Source: Helicobacteraceae bacterium (lineage in GTDB: Bacteria; Campylobacterota; Campylobacteria; Campylobacterales; SZUA-545). Taken from it: a stretch of DNA of 28,343 nt. The notes beneath the pieces were generated by a model. The model made no database searches and was not told the origin of the DNA. It saw only the letters and a program-made list of their open reading frames with translations. Position 1 is the first letter of the stretch. Each line of letters starts with the position of its first letter. Below are positions 7,108-16,152 of the stretch, piece after piece. A program made the translations under genes and the position numbers. Where the stretch lies: contig JAISOU010000010.1 in NCBI GenBank assembly GCA_031275395.1, positions 1-28,343 of the forward strand. Direction: 5' to 3'.

Positions 7108-9641
7108 ACGGCGGTTTTTGGAGCGCTCTAACGGGCGCGAAAACTCATCAAAACGCCATCGATACGACCGCTAATAACATAGCCAATATCAATACGACGG
7201 GCTATCGCGCAAGTATGATGGAGTTTGCTTCGCTATTTAGCCGATCTTTGGCGACCAATTCGCAAACGCTCTCCTCCGACGACGGCGTAGGCGTAAGAAC
7301 CAGCGCGACCTCGATCGACGTAAAAAGCGGCGCGTATCGGCAAACCGATAACGTTTTCGACGTCGCTATAACGGACGACGGCTGGTTTGGCGTAGTCGGC
7401 TCGAATATCTACGACGCGAAAAAGATCGTTTATACCCGCGACGGCGCGTTTAGCCGCGACGCAAACGGAAACCTCGTAACGCAAAACGGAAACTACCTTT
7501 TAGGCTCTAGCTGGGGCGCGCTGATCAACGATAACGGCGTTTGGAAAATAGTTCCGGACGCAAGCGCGGGCGTGATCGGAGTGGTAGGAACGCAAAGCGC
7601 GATCTTTGCGCCCGATAATATCGTCTATCCAGCGATCGCCACCAAAAACGCTACGATGAAAGCCAACCTGCCAAGCCCCGCTTCGCGCGTCGAAGCCGCC
7701 GCGCAAAACGCGCCGATCGCGTCGCTATACGATCAAAACGGCGTTTATATGGGTTTGAGCGAAGGCAATAGCCTGCTGATCTCCGCGGGCGACAACGCGA
7801 ATCTTTTTGTAGCGGACGGCGAGATCAAAAAAACGATTACGATTAACGACGCTATGAGTTCGCCGCTGACGCTGACAATCAACGGCGCGGCGATCAACGC
7901 TACGTGGGCGACGGGCGCGGACGAAAACGCGATTAGCGCGGCGATCGCGGACGCTATCAATCTAAGCGGCGCGGCAAGCGCGACGAGAAACGGCGCGACT
8001 TTAACGATCTCTTCGCCAAACGCGCTTTCGATCGCGGACGCGAATAACGGCTTTTTCGCGCCGTTAAACGCGGCGATCTGGACTGCCGCGAGCGCTTCGA
8101 CGTTAGCCGATCTACAAAACGCGATCCAGCAAACGGCGCAAAGCGTCTATCCGCAGGCAAAAACCCTGCTTCGTTACGACAGCAAGATCGCCGTTAATAA
8201 CCCCGATAGTTTCTCGCTCTTGATCGCAAACGGAGGAAACGCGCCCGAATCCCTTTTGCAAGCGTTTGGGAGTTTCGACGGTTCGGATAAAACCGCGATA
8301 AACTCCTCGATCTTTAAGCAATCGGTTAGGAACGCCGAACAAACGGCGATCGCGCCAAACGGCGATCGCTTGACGATCGCAAGCTCCGTTCGACTTGTCA
8401 AAAGCGCCGATCTTGATAGCGGCGCGACATACGAAGCTAAAGCGACGCTAAAGCGACTAGGCGCGGCGGACGCAAACGGCGATCTAGGTTCGATCGTCCA
8501 AGGCGGCGCGGAGCTTGGGTTAAAGGGCGGCGAAGATCTCTGGTTTAGCTTTGGCAAACTACCCTCCACGACTGATCGCGGTTTGGGTTACGGACTGTCG
8601 CTCGCAAGCGATCAAGCCGACGGAACGCCGCCGTTTGTCCGCTTTACGTTAGACGGCGCAAGCTACGAATATACGGGCGCGGACGGCGACGACGTTTTGA
8701 CGACTATGGCGGGTATAACGGCGATCTTAAAAGCGGCGGGCTACGAAACAAGCGCAAGCGGAACGCATCTGATCATCTATCCGCAGGGCGATCGCCTTGT
8801 CTTTTCGGGCGGAGAAAGCTCGCTTCCGAACGCAAGTTTTACGCCGATGAGTTTAGGGCGAGTCGCGTATTCGGCTGGAGAGTCGATCGGCGATTATATC
8901 AGCGAGATTAACCAAATCGCAAGTCAGGTAGGCGCAAGCGCGGCGCTCGACAACGCAAAAATCTCGGTTACAAGCGGCGCGCAGGCGATCGCGAGCGGCG
9001 TTTATGGCGGCGATAATACGCCCGATGCGCTAAAGACGCTATTCGCGCCCTTAAACGCGGCGCTCGCGGCAAACTCCGCGACGGGCGGCGGCGCGTTGGA
9101 GGCGTATAAAACCATATCGGAGCAAAGCTCTATCGTCGCGCTGGATAAAAACGGCGCGGTTATTAGCGGAGGCGCGGTTACGCTGGATAATAACGGAACG
9201 CCGATCAATTTTAGGTTTGATCTAAGCGCGAACGCCGCGCTTGCCGAAAGCTCCGACATTAGCGCGGACGGCGTTATAGAGGGGAACTTAGACGACTATA
9301 CGATCGACGAATACGGACGGATTATCGCTACGTTCGATAACGGACGACAGAGCGCGATCGCGCAGATTGCGATCTATCATTTCGCGAACGATCAGGGGCT
9401 TATGCGCGTCGGCGGAACGCAATTTATGCAGAGCGAGAACTCGGGCGAACCTTTTTTCTACATAGACGCAAACGGCGAACAGCGCTCGGTCGTAGTCGGC
9501 TCCTATCTGGAATCGAGCAACGTTCAAGCCGCCGTCGCCCTAAGCGATCTGATCGTCTATCAAAGAGCGTACGAGGGCGCGGCGAAAGCGATCACGACCA
9601 ACGACGAGCTGATCAAAAACGCCATCGGTCTAAAACGCTAA
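7104..9641 (+). CDS. Large FlgE-like flagellar hook-basal body protein
   Basis: The 845-residue protein belongs to the rod/hook/hook-cap family. The N-terminal rod-type helix carries HQNAIDTTANNIANINTTGY (about 15-34). The SGAYRQTDNVFDVAITDDGWF block (about 75-95) leads to the D1 fold, and the C-terminal helix carries SNVQAAVALSDLIVYQRAYE. The Ala/Asp/Asn-rich middle (roughly 180-740) is a long variable insertion. Position after flgD matches Cj0042 (flgD)-Cj0043 (flgE1) of Campylobacter jejuni, but that protein is shorter, about 545 residues from memory. It is coupled to flgD by ATGA and shares its sigma-54 promoter. Whether it is a second hook subunit, a junction protein or another axial part cannot be decided from sequence, so I give no symbol. 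Confidence 0.85.
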   Translation: MNGGFWSALTGAKTHQNAIDTTANNIANINTTGYRASMMEFASLFSRSLATNSQTLSSDDGVGVRTSATSIDVKSGAYRQTDNVFDVAITDDGWFGVVGSNIYDAKKIVYTRDGAFSRDANGNLVTQNGNYLLGSSWGALINDNGVWKIVPDASAGVIGVVGTQSAIFAPDNIVYPAIATKNATMKANLPSPASRVEAAAQNAPIASLYDQNGVYMGLSEGNSLLISAGDNANLFVADGEIKKTITINDAMSSPLTLTINGAAINATWATGADENAISAAIADAINLSGAASATRNGATLTISSPNALSIADANNGFFAPLNAAIWTAASASTLADLQNAIQQTAQSVYPQAKTLLRYDSKIAVNNPDSFSLLIANGGNAPESLLQAFGSFDGSDKTAINSSIFKQSVRNAEQTAIAPNGDRLTIASSVRLVKSADLDSGATYEAKATLKRLGAADANGDLGSIVQGGAELGLKGGEDLWFSFGKLPSTTDRGLGYGLSLASDQADGTPPFVRFTLDGASYEYTGADGDDVLTTMAGITAILKAAGYETSASGTHLIIYPQGDRLVFSGGESSLPNASFTPMSLGRVAYSAGESIGDYISEINQIASQVGASAALDNAKISVTSGAQAIASGVYGGDNTPDALKTLFAPLNAALAANSATGGGALEAYKTISEQSSIVALDKNGAVISGGAVTLDNNGTPINFRFDLSANAALAESSDISADGVIEGNLDDYTIDEYGRIIATFDNGRQSAIAQIAIYHFANDQGLMRVGGTQFMQSENSGEPFFYIDANGEQRSVVVGSYLESSNVQAAVALSDLIVYQRAYEGAAKAITTNDELIKNAIGLKR

Positions 9642-9650
9642 TCTATTTGC

Positions 9651-9679
9651 CGCCATTCTTCGCATAGAGATTTATGGCG
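9651..9679. repeat. Short hairpin after the FlgE-like gene
   Basis: CGCCAT (9651-9656) and ATGGCG (9674-9679) form a 6-base-pair stem with a 17-base loop ten bases after the stop codon. No T run follows, so termination is doubtful. Confidence 0.35.
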
Positions 9680-9710
9680 CGGCGGATTTGTTAAATAAAC
9701 GAAAAGAAAA

Positions 9711-9729
9711 CCGTCTTTAACGAGGCAAA
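9711..9729. repeat. 19-base intergenic repeat, copy 1
   Basis: CCGTCTTTAACGAGGCAAA is identical to the sequence at 27338-27356. Both copies lie in noncoding DNA downstream of a plus-strand gene. Just upstream of this copy is AAATAAACGAAA, also found after the DUF115 gene near 14416. This suggests a dispersed noncoding repeat family. Confidence 0.6.
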
Positions 9730-9797
9730 CGGCTACGGATACGAAAAGACGCAAAAGATCGGAAAAAGACAAAAAAGCTAGGTTAAAAGACGCTAAT

Positions 9798-9815
9798 TAG
9801 GAACAAAGTTTGCTT
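9798..9815 (+). promoter_or_regulatory. Sigma-54 (RpoN) -24/-12 promoter of flgE
   Basis: TAGGAACAAAGTTTGCTT has GG (9800-9801) and GC (9812-9813) ten bases apart and is very close to the Campylobacterota consensus (TTGGAAC, four bases, TTGCTT). It ends about 35 bases before the flgE ATG. Confidence 0.88.
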
Positions 9816-9850
9816 TAAGTTTTGAGCCAAAAAAAGATAAGGATTGCCAA

Positions 9851-12505
9851 ATGATGCGCTCGCTCTTTAGCGGCGTTGCGGGCTTAGTCTCGCATCAAGT
9901 CGCAATGGACGTCGAAGGCAACAACATTGCCAACGTCAATACCGCAGGGTTCAAGTATTCGCGGACAAATTTTCAGGACAGCCTACTGCAAACAATGCGT
10001 CCCTCCACAGCGCCTCAAGGGGAGTTGGGCGGCAAAAACGCCTTACAGATCGGAAGCGGCGTTAGCGTGGCTACGGTTCAGCGTATTCATCTGCAAGGGC
10101 CTACGCAATCGACCGACGTTAATACCGATATGGCGATCAACGGCAACGGCTATTTTATCGTTAGCGCGGACGGCGGCAAAAGCTACTACTACACAAGAGC
10201 GGGCAACTTCACGTTTGACGCGAACGGCAACTTTGTCAATCCAAACGGCTTAATCGTTCAAGGGTGGATCGCGGACGAGCAGTTTAACGTCGATAGCTCT
10301 ATGGGTATCAAAAACATCACGATCGACCCCGGAATGACCGTACCCGCAAAAGCCACGTCGGTCGTTAAAGTCAGCGCCAATCTTAACTCTGGGATTACGA
10401 TAAACTCCAGCGAAAGAAGCGCGGCGGCGGCTACGCTAAACCTTAGCGACGATATCGGCGCGCTCTACTCCTACGACGGGCGACCTATCGCGCTAAAGAA
10501 AAATATCGACGTTTTGACTTTGCAATTAACGCGCCGTTTCGACGCGGGCGGAACGATGGTGGAATCTTCCAGCGTTCATACTTTTACCTACGGCGAAGGG
10601 AAGACGAAATCGGACGGCTACTTTGTTACTATGCAAGATCTTTTGGACGAGATCAACCAGCGTATTAAAGACTCTACGGGCGTTTATGATAACAAGGTTC
10701 TTTTAACGGGCGACGGCAAGATCGCCGGAGCGCAACATATTACGGCGGTTTTGGATAGTATGAGCACAAACGCCGTGCTAAACGAAATCTTAGAACCCCT
10801 GCCTTACGGAACTTTTCAATCGCGCAGTTTCAAAAGTAGCGTAAACGCCTTTGTCGGCGCGGACTCCGTAGGCGAGTTGTTCAGCGAAACGGGCGAGGCG
10901 TTTTTGCTCAAAACGGGCGACGGCTTGGCGTTTTCTACTAATAATTTGGGCGAAACGAGGAAGTTTGTTTATCGCGAACCAAATCCCGACAACAACAACG
11001 ACTATCTAAACAACAACTTCCAAGACAACTTAGACGTAACTAAAGCCGGCTCCGATCAAAGTTTTCATTGGACGCTCGATTCGTTGGGCAATAAAGCGGG
11101 GTTTAACGTTGGAGATACGATCACGTTTGACTTAGGCGGCGCGGTGGATTCGGCGGGAAATCCTATTGCGATCGCGCCCTTAACGCTTACCTACGGCAAA
11201 AGCGGAAGCGGGGGCTTTCAGACGATCGAAGATCTGATCGCTCAGGTTAATACCGTTTTTGAAAACGTAAATAGCGTTTCGCGCCTGACGTGGGACGCGG
11301 ACAACGGCGTTCTTAGCGACGGAAGCGGCGCAATCACGGGCTTAAATATCCTTGTCGGCGGGACTGGCGCTCCCGCGGCTAACACTCCGCAAGCGCGTTT
11401 GCAAACGATTTTAGGATCTTTGGCGGGCGCGGCCGGAACGGCTAGCGCATCGGGCGCGATCAAGAAAAACGACGTCTATTACTTTACCAACATTCAGGAG
11501 CTTGTCAATCTGTATCAAGACGCGTTGGACGACGCGGGCGATCCGCTTAATTTTGAAATACCGCTCGACGCGACGGTGTATATTAACGAGTTAGGACAGA
11601 TCGCCATCAAAAATAACGGCGCGAACGAGAGCATTACCGTTGACGTTACGGGTTACAGCTCCTTTCCAAAATCAGGCGAAGAACAGATAGGTATGAGTAG
11701 CGGCAATAAGCTCTTTACGCAATCTATGGCAAGAAGCGCGACGATTGCCGCGGCAACTTCCAGCACAAGCGGAACGCTTTACGCGGCGACCTACAGAATA
11801 GGCGTGGAGGCTTACGACTCTAGCGGCGCGAAACATCAGCTGGTTTTGAACTTTAGAAAAGAAGCGACAAGTTTAGGTACTAACCAGCCAACGGTATGGA
11901 AGTGGTATATCGACGCGGCGGAGCCGACGACTTTTGAATATCCCACCTTTGGCGAAGTGCGCTTCAACCTTGACGGATCGGTGCAATCATTTTCGCCGCC
12001 ATCAATCACGGTCAATCCAAATACGGGATCGGCAAGCGGGCAGATTATTCGCTTAGATCTAGGCTCTAGCGGCGCGTTCGATCGGCTTACCAGCTTTGCC
12101 CAAACCTCCTCGACCCGTACAGGCACGGCTGCGGACGGCTACGCGGGAGGCTTTTTGCAAGACGTATCCGTATTGCAAGACGGCACGCTTATCGGCGATT
12201 TTAGCAACGGGCGGCAGTTTGACTTGGGGCGCGTGGCGCTCGCGACTTTTGTAAACGAGGAAGGCTTAAAAGCGTATGGCGGCAATCTATTCCTAGAAGC
12301 GCCAAACAGCGGGCAGGCGACGATCGGCGTTGCGGGAACGGCAAATCGCGGGGACGTCGCGCCAAGTACTCTTGAGATGAGCAACGTCGATCTCTCCAAA
12401 GCGCTGACGAACCTGATCATCATACAGCGCGGCTATCAGGCAAGCTCCAAAACGATCACGACGAGCGATCAGCTTTTAACGACGTTGTTGCAGTTAAAAC
12501 AGTAA
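9851..12505 (+). CDS. flgE: Flagellar hook protein FlgE (Campylobacter FlgE2 type)
   Basis: This 884-residue protein is the main hook subunit, exported by the flagellar type III system and polymerised under FlgD. The N-terminus MMRSLFSGVAGLVSHQVAMD followed by VEGNNIANVNTAGFKYSR closely matches the long hook protein of Campylobacter jejuni (Cj1729c, about 840-860 residues). DVNTDMAINGNGYFIVSADG (about 92-111) and the C-terminal SNVDLSKALTNLIIIQRGYQ mark the D0/D1 core. The middle holds the long variable D2-D4 domains exposed on the hook surface. AAGGA lies 7 bases before ATG 9851, and the gene has its own sigma-54 promoter. The downstream DUF115 gene follows after 45 bases and may be cotranscribed. 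Confidence 0.93.
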   Translation: MMRSLFSGVAGLVSHQVAMDVEGNNIANVNTAGFKYSRTNFQDSLLQTMRPSTAPQGELGGKNALQIGSGVSVATVQRIHLQGPTQSTDVNTDMAINGNGYFIVSADGGKSYYYTRAGNFTFDANGNFVNPNGLIVQGWIADEQFNVDSSMGIKNITIDPGMTVPAKATSVVKVSANLNSGITINSSERSAAAATLNLSDDIGALYSYDGRPIALKKNIDVLTLQLTRRFDAGGTMVESSSVHTFTYGEGKTKSDGYFVTMQDLLDEINQRIKDSTGVYDNKVLLTGDGKIAGAQHITAVLDSMSTNAVLNEILEPLPYGTFQSRSFKSSVNAFVGADSVGELFSETGEAFLLKTGDGLAFSTNNLGETRKFVYREPNPDNNNDYLNNNFQDNLDVTKAGSDQSFHWTLDSLGNKAGFNVGDTITFDLGGAVDSAGNPIAIAPLTLTYGKSGSGGFQTIEDLIAQVNTVFENVNSVSRLTWDADNGVLSDGSGAITGLNILVGGTGAPAANTPQARLQTILGSLAGAAGTASASGAIKKNDVYYFTNIQELVNLYQDALDDAGDPLNFEIPLDATVYINELGQIAIKNNGANESITVDVTGYSSFPKSGEEQIGMSSGNKLFTQSMARSATIAAATSSTSGTLYAATYRIGVEAYDSSGAKHQLVLNFRKEATSLGTNQPTVWKWYIDAAEPTTFEYPTFGEVRFNLDGSVQSFSPPSITVNPNTGSASGQIIRLDLGSSGAFDRLTSFAQTSSTRTGTAADGYAGGFLQDVSVLQDGTLIGDFSNGRQFDLGRVALATFVNEEGLKAYGGNLFLEAPNSGQATIGVAGTANRGDVAPSTLEMSNVDLSKALTNLIIIQRGYQASSKTITTSDQLLTTLLQLKQ

Positions 12506-12550
12506 TCGTCCCTCTCTTAATAAGGGAAGCGGCGGTTTTATGGAGTTTGC

Positions 12551-14401
12551 TTGAGCTTTGATCTATGCGCGGAGCAAAACCGCTTACTAAAACGCTTCGC
12601 CAAAAACGAAGCCTTTTTCGCTCAAAGCGAGATCGGCGCGATTTTGGCGCGGCAAAACGAGCGACTAAAGCTTCACTTTTCGTCAGGCGGCGTCAACGTC
12701 CGCGAGGGCGATCGGACGCTCTTTGAAAACGGAGCGCTCGATCGCGCCCAAGAGCTTGCGGCAAATCCGCTGATCAATCCGCGATACGTCCCGATCGTCG
12801 TTCAGGATTTTTCCAAAGAGCCAAGCGAGCGAACGCCGATCACCTCTAGCGGCGTTAATCATATTTTGGAGCTTGCCCAAAACGACGCGGATTTTACGCC
12901 GGATCAGGCGCATTTTGATCGATACGCGCCTCTGCCGCCGATCGTCTTTTACGGAGTCGAAACGGGCGCGCATATCGCGCTTTTGGACGAAAACGAGCAA
13001 CTTTCAAACGGCGCGATCATCTACGAAAGCGACCCCGAATGGTTTTTGATCTCCTGCTACTTTTTAGACTATTCGCGGTTTTTAGACCCCGCCAAAGCTA
13101 ACTTGCTAATCGTGGGCGGCAAAATGCGCGGCGAGCTTGCCTATCAGTTTTTTGCCGCCGATCGTTTCTGCCGCGGATTTGTCAGGCTGGAGCTCGCGCT
13201 CGCTAACGGCGACGAAACGGCGGACGCCAAAAGGCAGGTTTCAATAGCGCATAAAGAGGCTTTGCGCGGTTGGGGGACGAGCGAGGACGAGTTAATCGGC
13301 GTTCAGAACGCGATCGCAAACGCCAAATATCCGCGTTTAAGCGCGCCCGCAAAGATAGCGCTTCCGATCGCGATCGTCGGAAACGGCGCGTCGCTTGAAA
13401 CGCTTTTTAGTTTTCTACGCGAAAATCAAAAACGGCTGATTATCTTTTGCGCGGGGACGGCGCTAAAACCGCTGCTATCGGCTGGGATCAAACCCGATTT
13501 TCATATTGAAATCGAGCGAATGGGACATCTTGCCGAGATTTTGCGCGACGCGCCGATTGGCGATATTCCTCTGCTCGCCGCCGATCTGGTCGATCCGACG
13601 ACGCTTCTTGCGGCAAAGGAGAGCTTTGTTTTCTCGCGCGATAGCTCCGCGGCGCTTGCGTTTAGCAAAAAAAAAGTCGATTTTTCCAGCCCGATCGTAG
13701 GCAACGCCGCGTTTAGTTTAGCCCTGCTTTTTTCCGACGAGATTTATCTATGCGGGATCGACGTAGGCTTTAGGCGCGATCGAAAGATTCACGCGGCAAA
13801 ATCTTTTTACGACGATAAAAACGACGCGAGCGCGGAGCAGACTCCGACAAGAGGTAATTTTAGCGCCGATATTTGGACAAATTCGCTTTTAGCGCATAGC
13901 CGCGCCTCTTTAGAAAACGCGATCGCGCTTTGTCCGCAAGCAAAGGTTTTTAATCTATCGGACGGAGCGTTCATAGCGGGGACAAAACCGCTTAGATCAA
14001 ACGAGGCGTTAATAGCAAAAAAAAGCGATAAACAAAGCGCGATCAAAGCGATAAAAAAATCGTTTATCGTTAGCGACGATCTTTTAGCGGAGGTTAATAT
14101 AAAAAAAGAGTTAAAAGCGGCTAAAACGGCGCTTATATCAGCGCTAGAACGCCATAATCCGCAAAATAAAAAAGAGCTTTTTGCAGCGATTAGAGAGGCG
14201 TATTTGGTTTCGTTCTCGATCGAAAAAAACTTATCCTTTGGAGCGCCATTTTTGCGCGGCAGCTTTTGGCGCTTGGCAAACGCGCTATTAAAAACCGCTC
14301 TTTGCGTTAAACGATCGGATATTTCCTCGTTCTATAACGCCGCTATAAAATCAATCGCCCAAACCCTAGAAAATCTCCGCTTATCGTATCAAACCCAATA
14401 A
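12551..14401 (+). CDS. Motility-associated factor, DUF115/MptE-like (Maf-type) flagellar glycosylation protein
   Basis: The 616-residue protein has the DUF115 (6-hydroxymethylpterin pyrophosphokinase MptE-like) core at about 265-425. IAIVGNGASLETLF is the nucleotide-sugar/nucleotide loop, AGIKPDFHIEIE follows, and FSDEIYLCGIDVGF ends the core. Maf proteins in Campylobacter and Helicobacter are needed to transfer pseudaminic- or legionaminic-type sugars to flagellin, in the cytoplasm before export. Its position right after flgE fits this, but the sugar substrate cannot be inferred. The start is TTG 12551, with GGAG five bases upstream; the ATG at 12540 is out of frame. The C-terminal third is Lys/Ala-rich and helical. 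Residue-level assignment of the catalytic site was not attempted. Confidence 0.82.
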   Translation: MSFDLCAEQNRLLKRFAKNEAFFAQSEIGAILARQNERLKLHFSSGGVNVREGDRTLFENGALDRAQELAANPLINPRYVPIVVQDFSKEPSERTPITSSGVNHILELAQNDADFTPDQAHFDRYAPLPPIVFYGVETGAHIALLDENEQLSNGAIIYESDPEWFLISCYFLDYSRFLDPAKANLLIVGGKMRGELAYQFFAADRFCRGFVRLELALANGDETADAKRQVSIAHKEALRGWGTSEDELIGVQNAIANAKYPRLSAPAKIALPIAIVGNGASLETLFSFLRENQKRLIIFCAGTALKPLLSAGIKPDFHIEIERMGHLAEILRDAPIGDIPLLAADLVDPTTLLAAKESFVFSRDSSAALAFSKKKVDFSSPIVGNAAFSLALLFSDEIYLCGIDVGFRRDRKIHAAKSFYDDKNDASAEQTPTRGNFSADIWTNSLLAHSRASLENAIALCPQAKVFNLSDGAFIAGTKPLRSNEALIAKKSDKQSAIKAIKKSFIVSDDLLAEVNIKKELKAAKTALISALERHNPQNKKELFAAIREAYLVSFSIEKNLSFGAPFLRGSFWRLANALLKTALCVKRSDISSFYNAAIKSIAQTLENLRLSYQTQ

Positions 14402-14512
14402 ATAAACCCGCTTGCCAAATAAACGAAAGGATCGCCGCGCTCCTACAACCGCCGTCATTCCTATACAAGCCCCGCGACTTTAGCGTAGCCCCGCATTTTT
14501 TGCAATAACGCC

Positions 14513-14563
14513 CGCTTGCGAAAAGCGCGTATCCGCGCGTAAATGCGCGGCTTTTCGCAAGCG
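14513..14563. repeat. 51-base hairpin with 14-base perfect arms
   Basis: CGCTTGCGAAAAGC (14513-14526) pairs perfectly with GCTTTTCGCAAGCG (14550-14563). The 23-base centre is rich in GCGCG and can form a further small stem. It lies about 110 bases after the DUF115 stop codon. Without a T run it resembles a REP-type or transcript-stabilising structure more than an intrinsic terminator. Confidence 0.7.
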
Positions 14564-14610
14564 AGGCATAATCGCGGAGGAAGGCGGTAATCCAAACCAA
14601 GATCAACGCA

Positions 14611-14634
14611 CAAGTCAACCATTTCGTTGACTTG
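14611..14634. repeat. 9-base-pair perfect hairpin
   Basis: CAAGTCAAC (14611-14619) and GTTGACTTG (14626-14634) flank a six-base loop. The function is unknown. Confidence 0.55.
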
Positions 14635-14918
14635 CACAGGAACGACAGGAGACGAAAGCGGACATTGCGCGGGAACGACAAGCTAACAGAAACGAAAACA
14701 AAGCGCGTTTGCATTAACTTCCAACAATCGTTGATTCATTTGCTTATTTCGTCGCAAGAACCAAAACCTCTTTGCCGTAATTTCAAAAAAATCAATATTT
14801 AAGTCAGGACCGGTTACAATGCGCTTATTATGGCGGGTTGAAATGTTAGTTTTGTCTCTAAAGAGGGGTTTAACCCAGTCCGAATACGTTAGTCTGCGAC
14901 TATAGCTCTAAAACGCCA

Positions 14919-16043
14919 TTGCCGACAATTAAAGAGATTGCAAGCAAGCGATCTGGTTTAACTACCGCACAAACTTCGTTTCGTTTAAGAAACGAATCTC
15001 TCTTTGCTTTTTGCTCTAAGCCAACCAAACTTTTCGCGATCCTATTCGCTTCGCTCTTTTTAGTTGGTTGCGGAGGTAGAGGAGGAGGAGGTTCGGGTAA
15101 TGATCCAGTTACCAACGCGGCTACTCCAATCGTTACGTTTCACCTTCAAAGCGCGACCGTTGTTAAAGGCGCTAATGTAACGTTTAGCGTAACGGCAAAC
15201 GTAAGCGACGGCAGAGTTTTAACTTCTAATACCTCAAACTCAAATAGCGGCGGAACGGTTATACCAAGCGCTACTTCGGCATCTTATACGTTTTCCGCCA
15301 ATACGACCGGAACAACCTACTACTACGTCGTAGTTACCAATACGAACAGCGCCGTAAGCGGCAATTAAACCGCTTTCTCAACAAGCGCCGTAGCTAGAAT
15401 AGACGTATCGACGACTATGACGAGCGTAACGATTGCTTTCTACGATAGCAATCTTGATTTGTTAGAAAGTCTCGATAGCTTATCAACTGGTTATCGTATC
15501 GATCTAGATTTATACGCTACCAAACACGGCGTTAGCGCTTGGTATCTTAAAGGCGAATCCGAACCGGTAACTTCCTTTAGCGCATATGATAGAGACGTTA
15601 ATTTCTACGCTTTACCAAACGTTCAAGAGATAGCCGTTCAAGCGGATTTAGCCAATATCGGCGCTGGCGCTACAACTATATTCTACTAAACGATATAACG
15701 CTAGCTACGGGGGGAGGGGTTTTGACGCTTATTCTGGTTGGGCGCCAATCGGAAGCAACTCTACTAGCAACGCTAACTCTCGCTTTAGAAGCGTATGGTT
15801 GGCTTTAATGGCGGAACGGTTATAAACAATTTCGCACTAGATACTATGATCGCAAATCTCGGCGGCGGTTTTGAAAACGCGGGCGTTCTCGCTAATCACG
15901 GAACGTCTAAATCAATCGACGAGTTTAAATCGCAATCGACTTATGAGAGCGGTTTAGGTTGGAAGTTTGAAAACGACAAGGATAACCCTTGGAAGATCGA
16001 CGAGAGCGTAAGCTATCCGTATCTCTATTGGGAAAACCGCTAA
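14919..16043 (+). pseudogene. Decayed surface lipoprotein gene (GLUG-type adhesin remnant)
   Basis: Several pieces of one gene are readable in order. Piece one (from TTG 14919) has a hydrophobic segment ending in a lipobox, LFLVGC, with Cys near residue 51, then a Gly-rich linker and a Ser/Thr-rich Ig-like domain. It stops at TAA 15366-15368. The same frame continues at once (15369-15689), so a CAA-to-TAA change is likely. After a second stop the expected text DITLATGGG and DAYSGWAPIGSNS is readable only in shifted frames. From about 15795 it returns to frame, ending LGWKFENDKDNPWKI and YPYLYWENR at TAA 16041-16043, the usual tail of GLUG-repeat surface proteins. Most repeats seem deleted. 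No Shine-Dalgarno sequence precedes the TTG, so the original start is uncertain. Confidence 0.75.
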
Positions 16044-16101
16044 TTGAGGTTTGTTGATCGTCCAAGCGAGCAACGCTTTAGCTGGCGTTTAACTTATCGT
16101 T

Positions 16102-16136
16102 GAAAGGGCTTAGATCGCAAAGGTCTAATCTCTTTC
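16102..16136 (+). terminator. Hairpin between convergent genes
   Basis: GAAAGGGCTTAGA and TCTAATCTCTTTC form a 13-base stem with one G-U pair and one mismatch, 58 bases after the lipoprotein remnant's stop codon. A T-rich run follows about 15 bases later inside the 3' end of the convergent channel gene. It is plausible as a terminator for plus-strand transcription. Confidence 0.45.
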
Positions 16137-16152
16137 ATCGCCTTTTATCGCT

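Larger units (their letters stand above)
14402..14918. other. Gene-free stretch with REP-like fragments and hairpins
   Basis: I find no supportable gene in these 517 bases. A 123-codon minus-strand frame at 14343-14714 overlaps the DUF115 gene and has no recognisable domain. The stretch holds fragments reminiscent of REP elements (CGTCATTCC near 14454, GCGGGAACGAC near 14667) and two clear inverted repeats listed separately. The right part (14760-14918) is upstream of the lipoprotein pseudogene and shows no convincing promoter. Confidence 0.5.

Noticed and set aside
14343-14714. 123-codon minus-strand frame
   Set aside because: It overlaps the DUF115 gene and the hairpin region, and its translation shows no domain or sensible start context.
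5743-15368. Stop-codon recoding (TAG or TAA read as Gln)
   Set aside because: TAA and TAG end intact genes elsewhere in the window (for example flgE, accC), and other lesions in the same genes are frameshifts, so simple decay explains the stops better.
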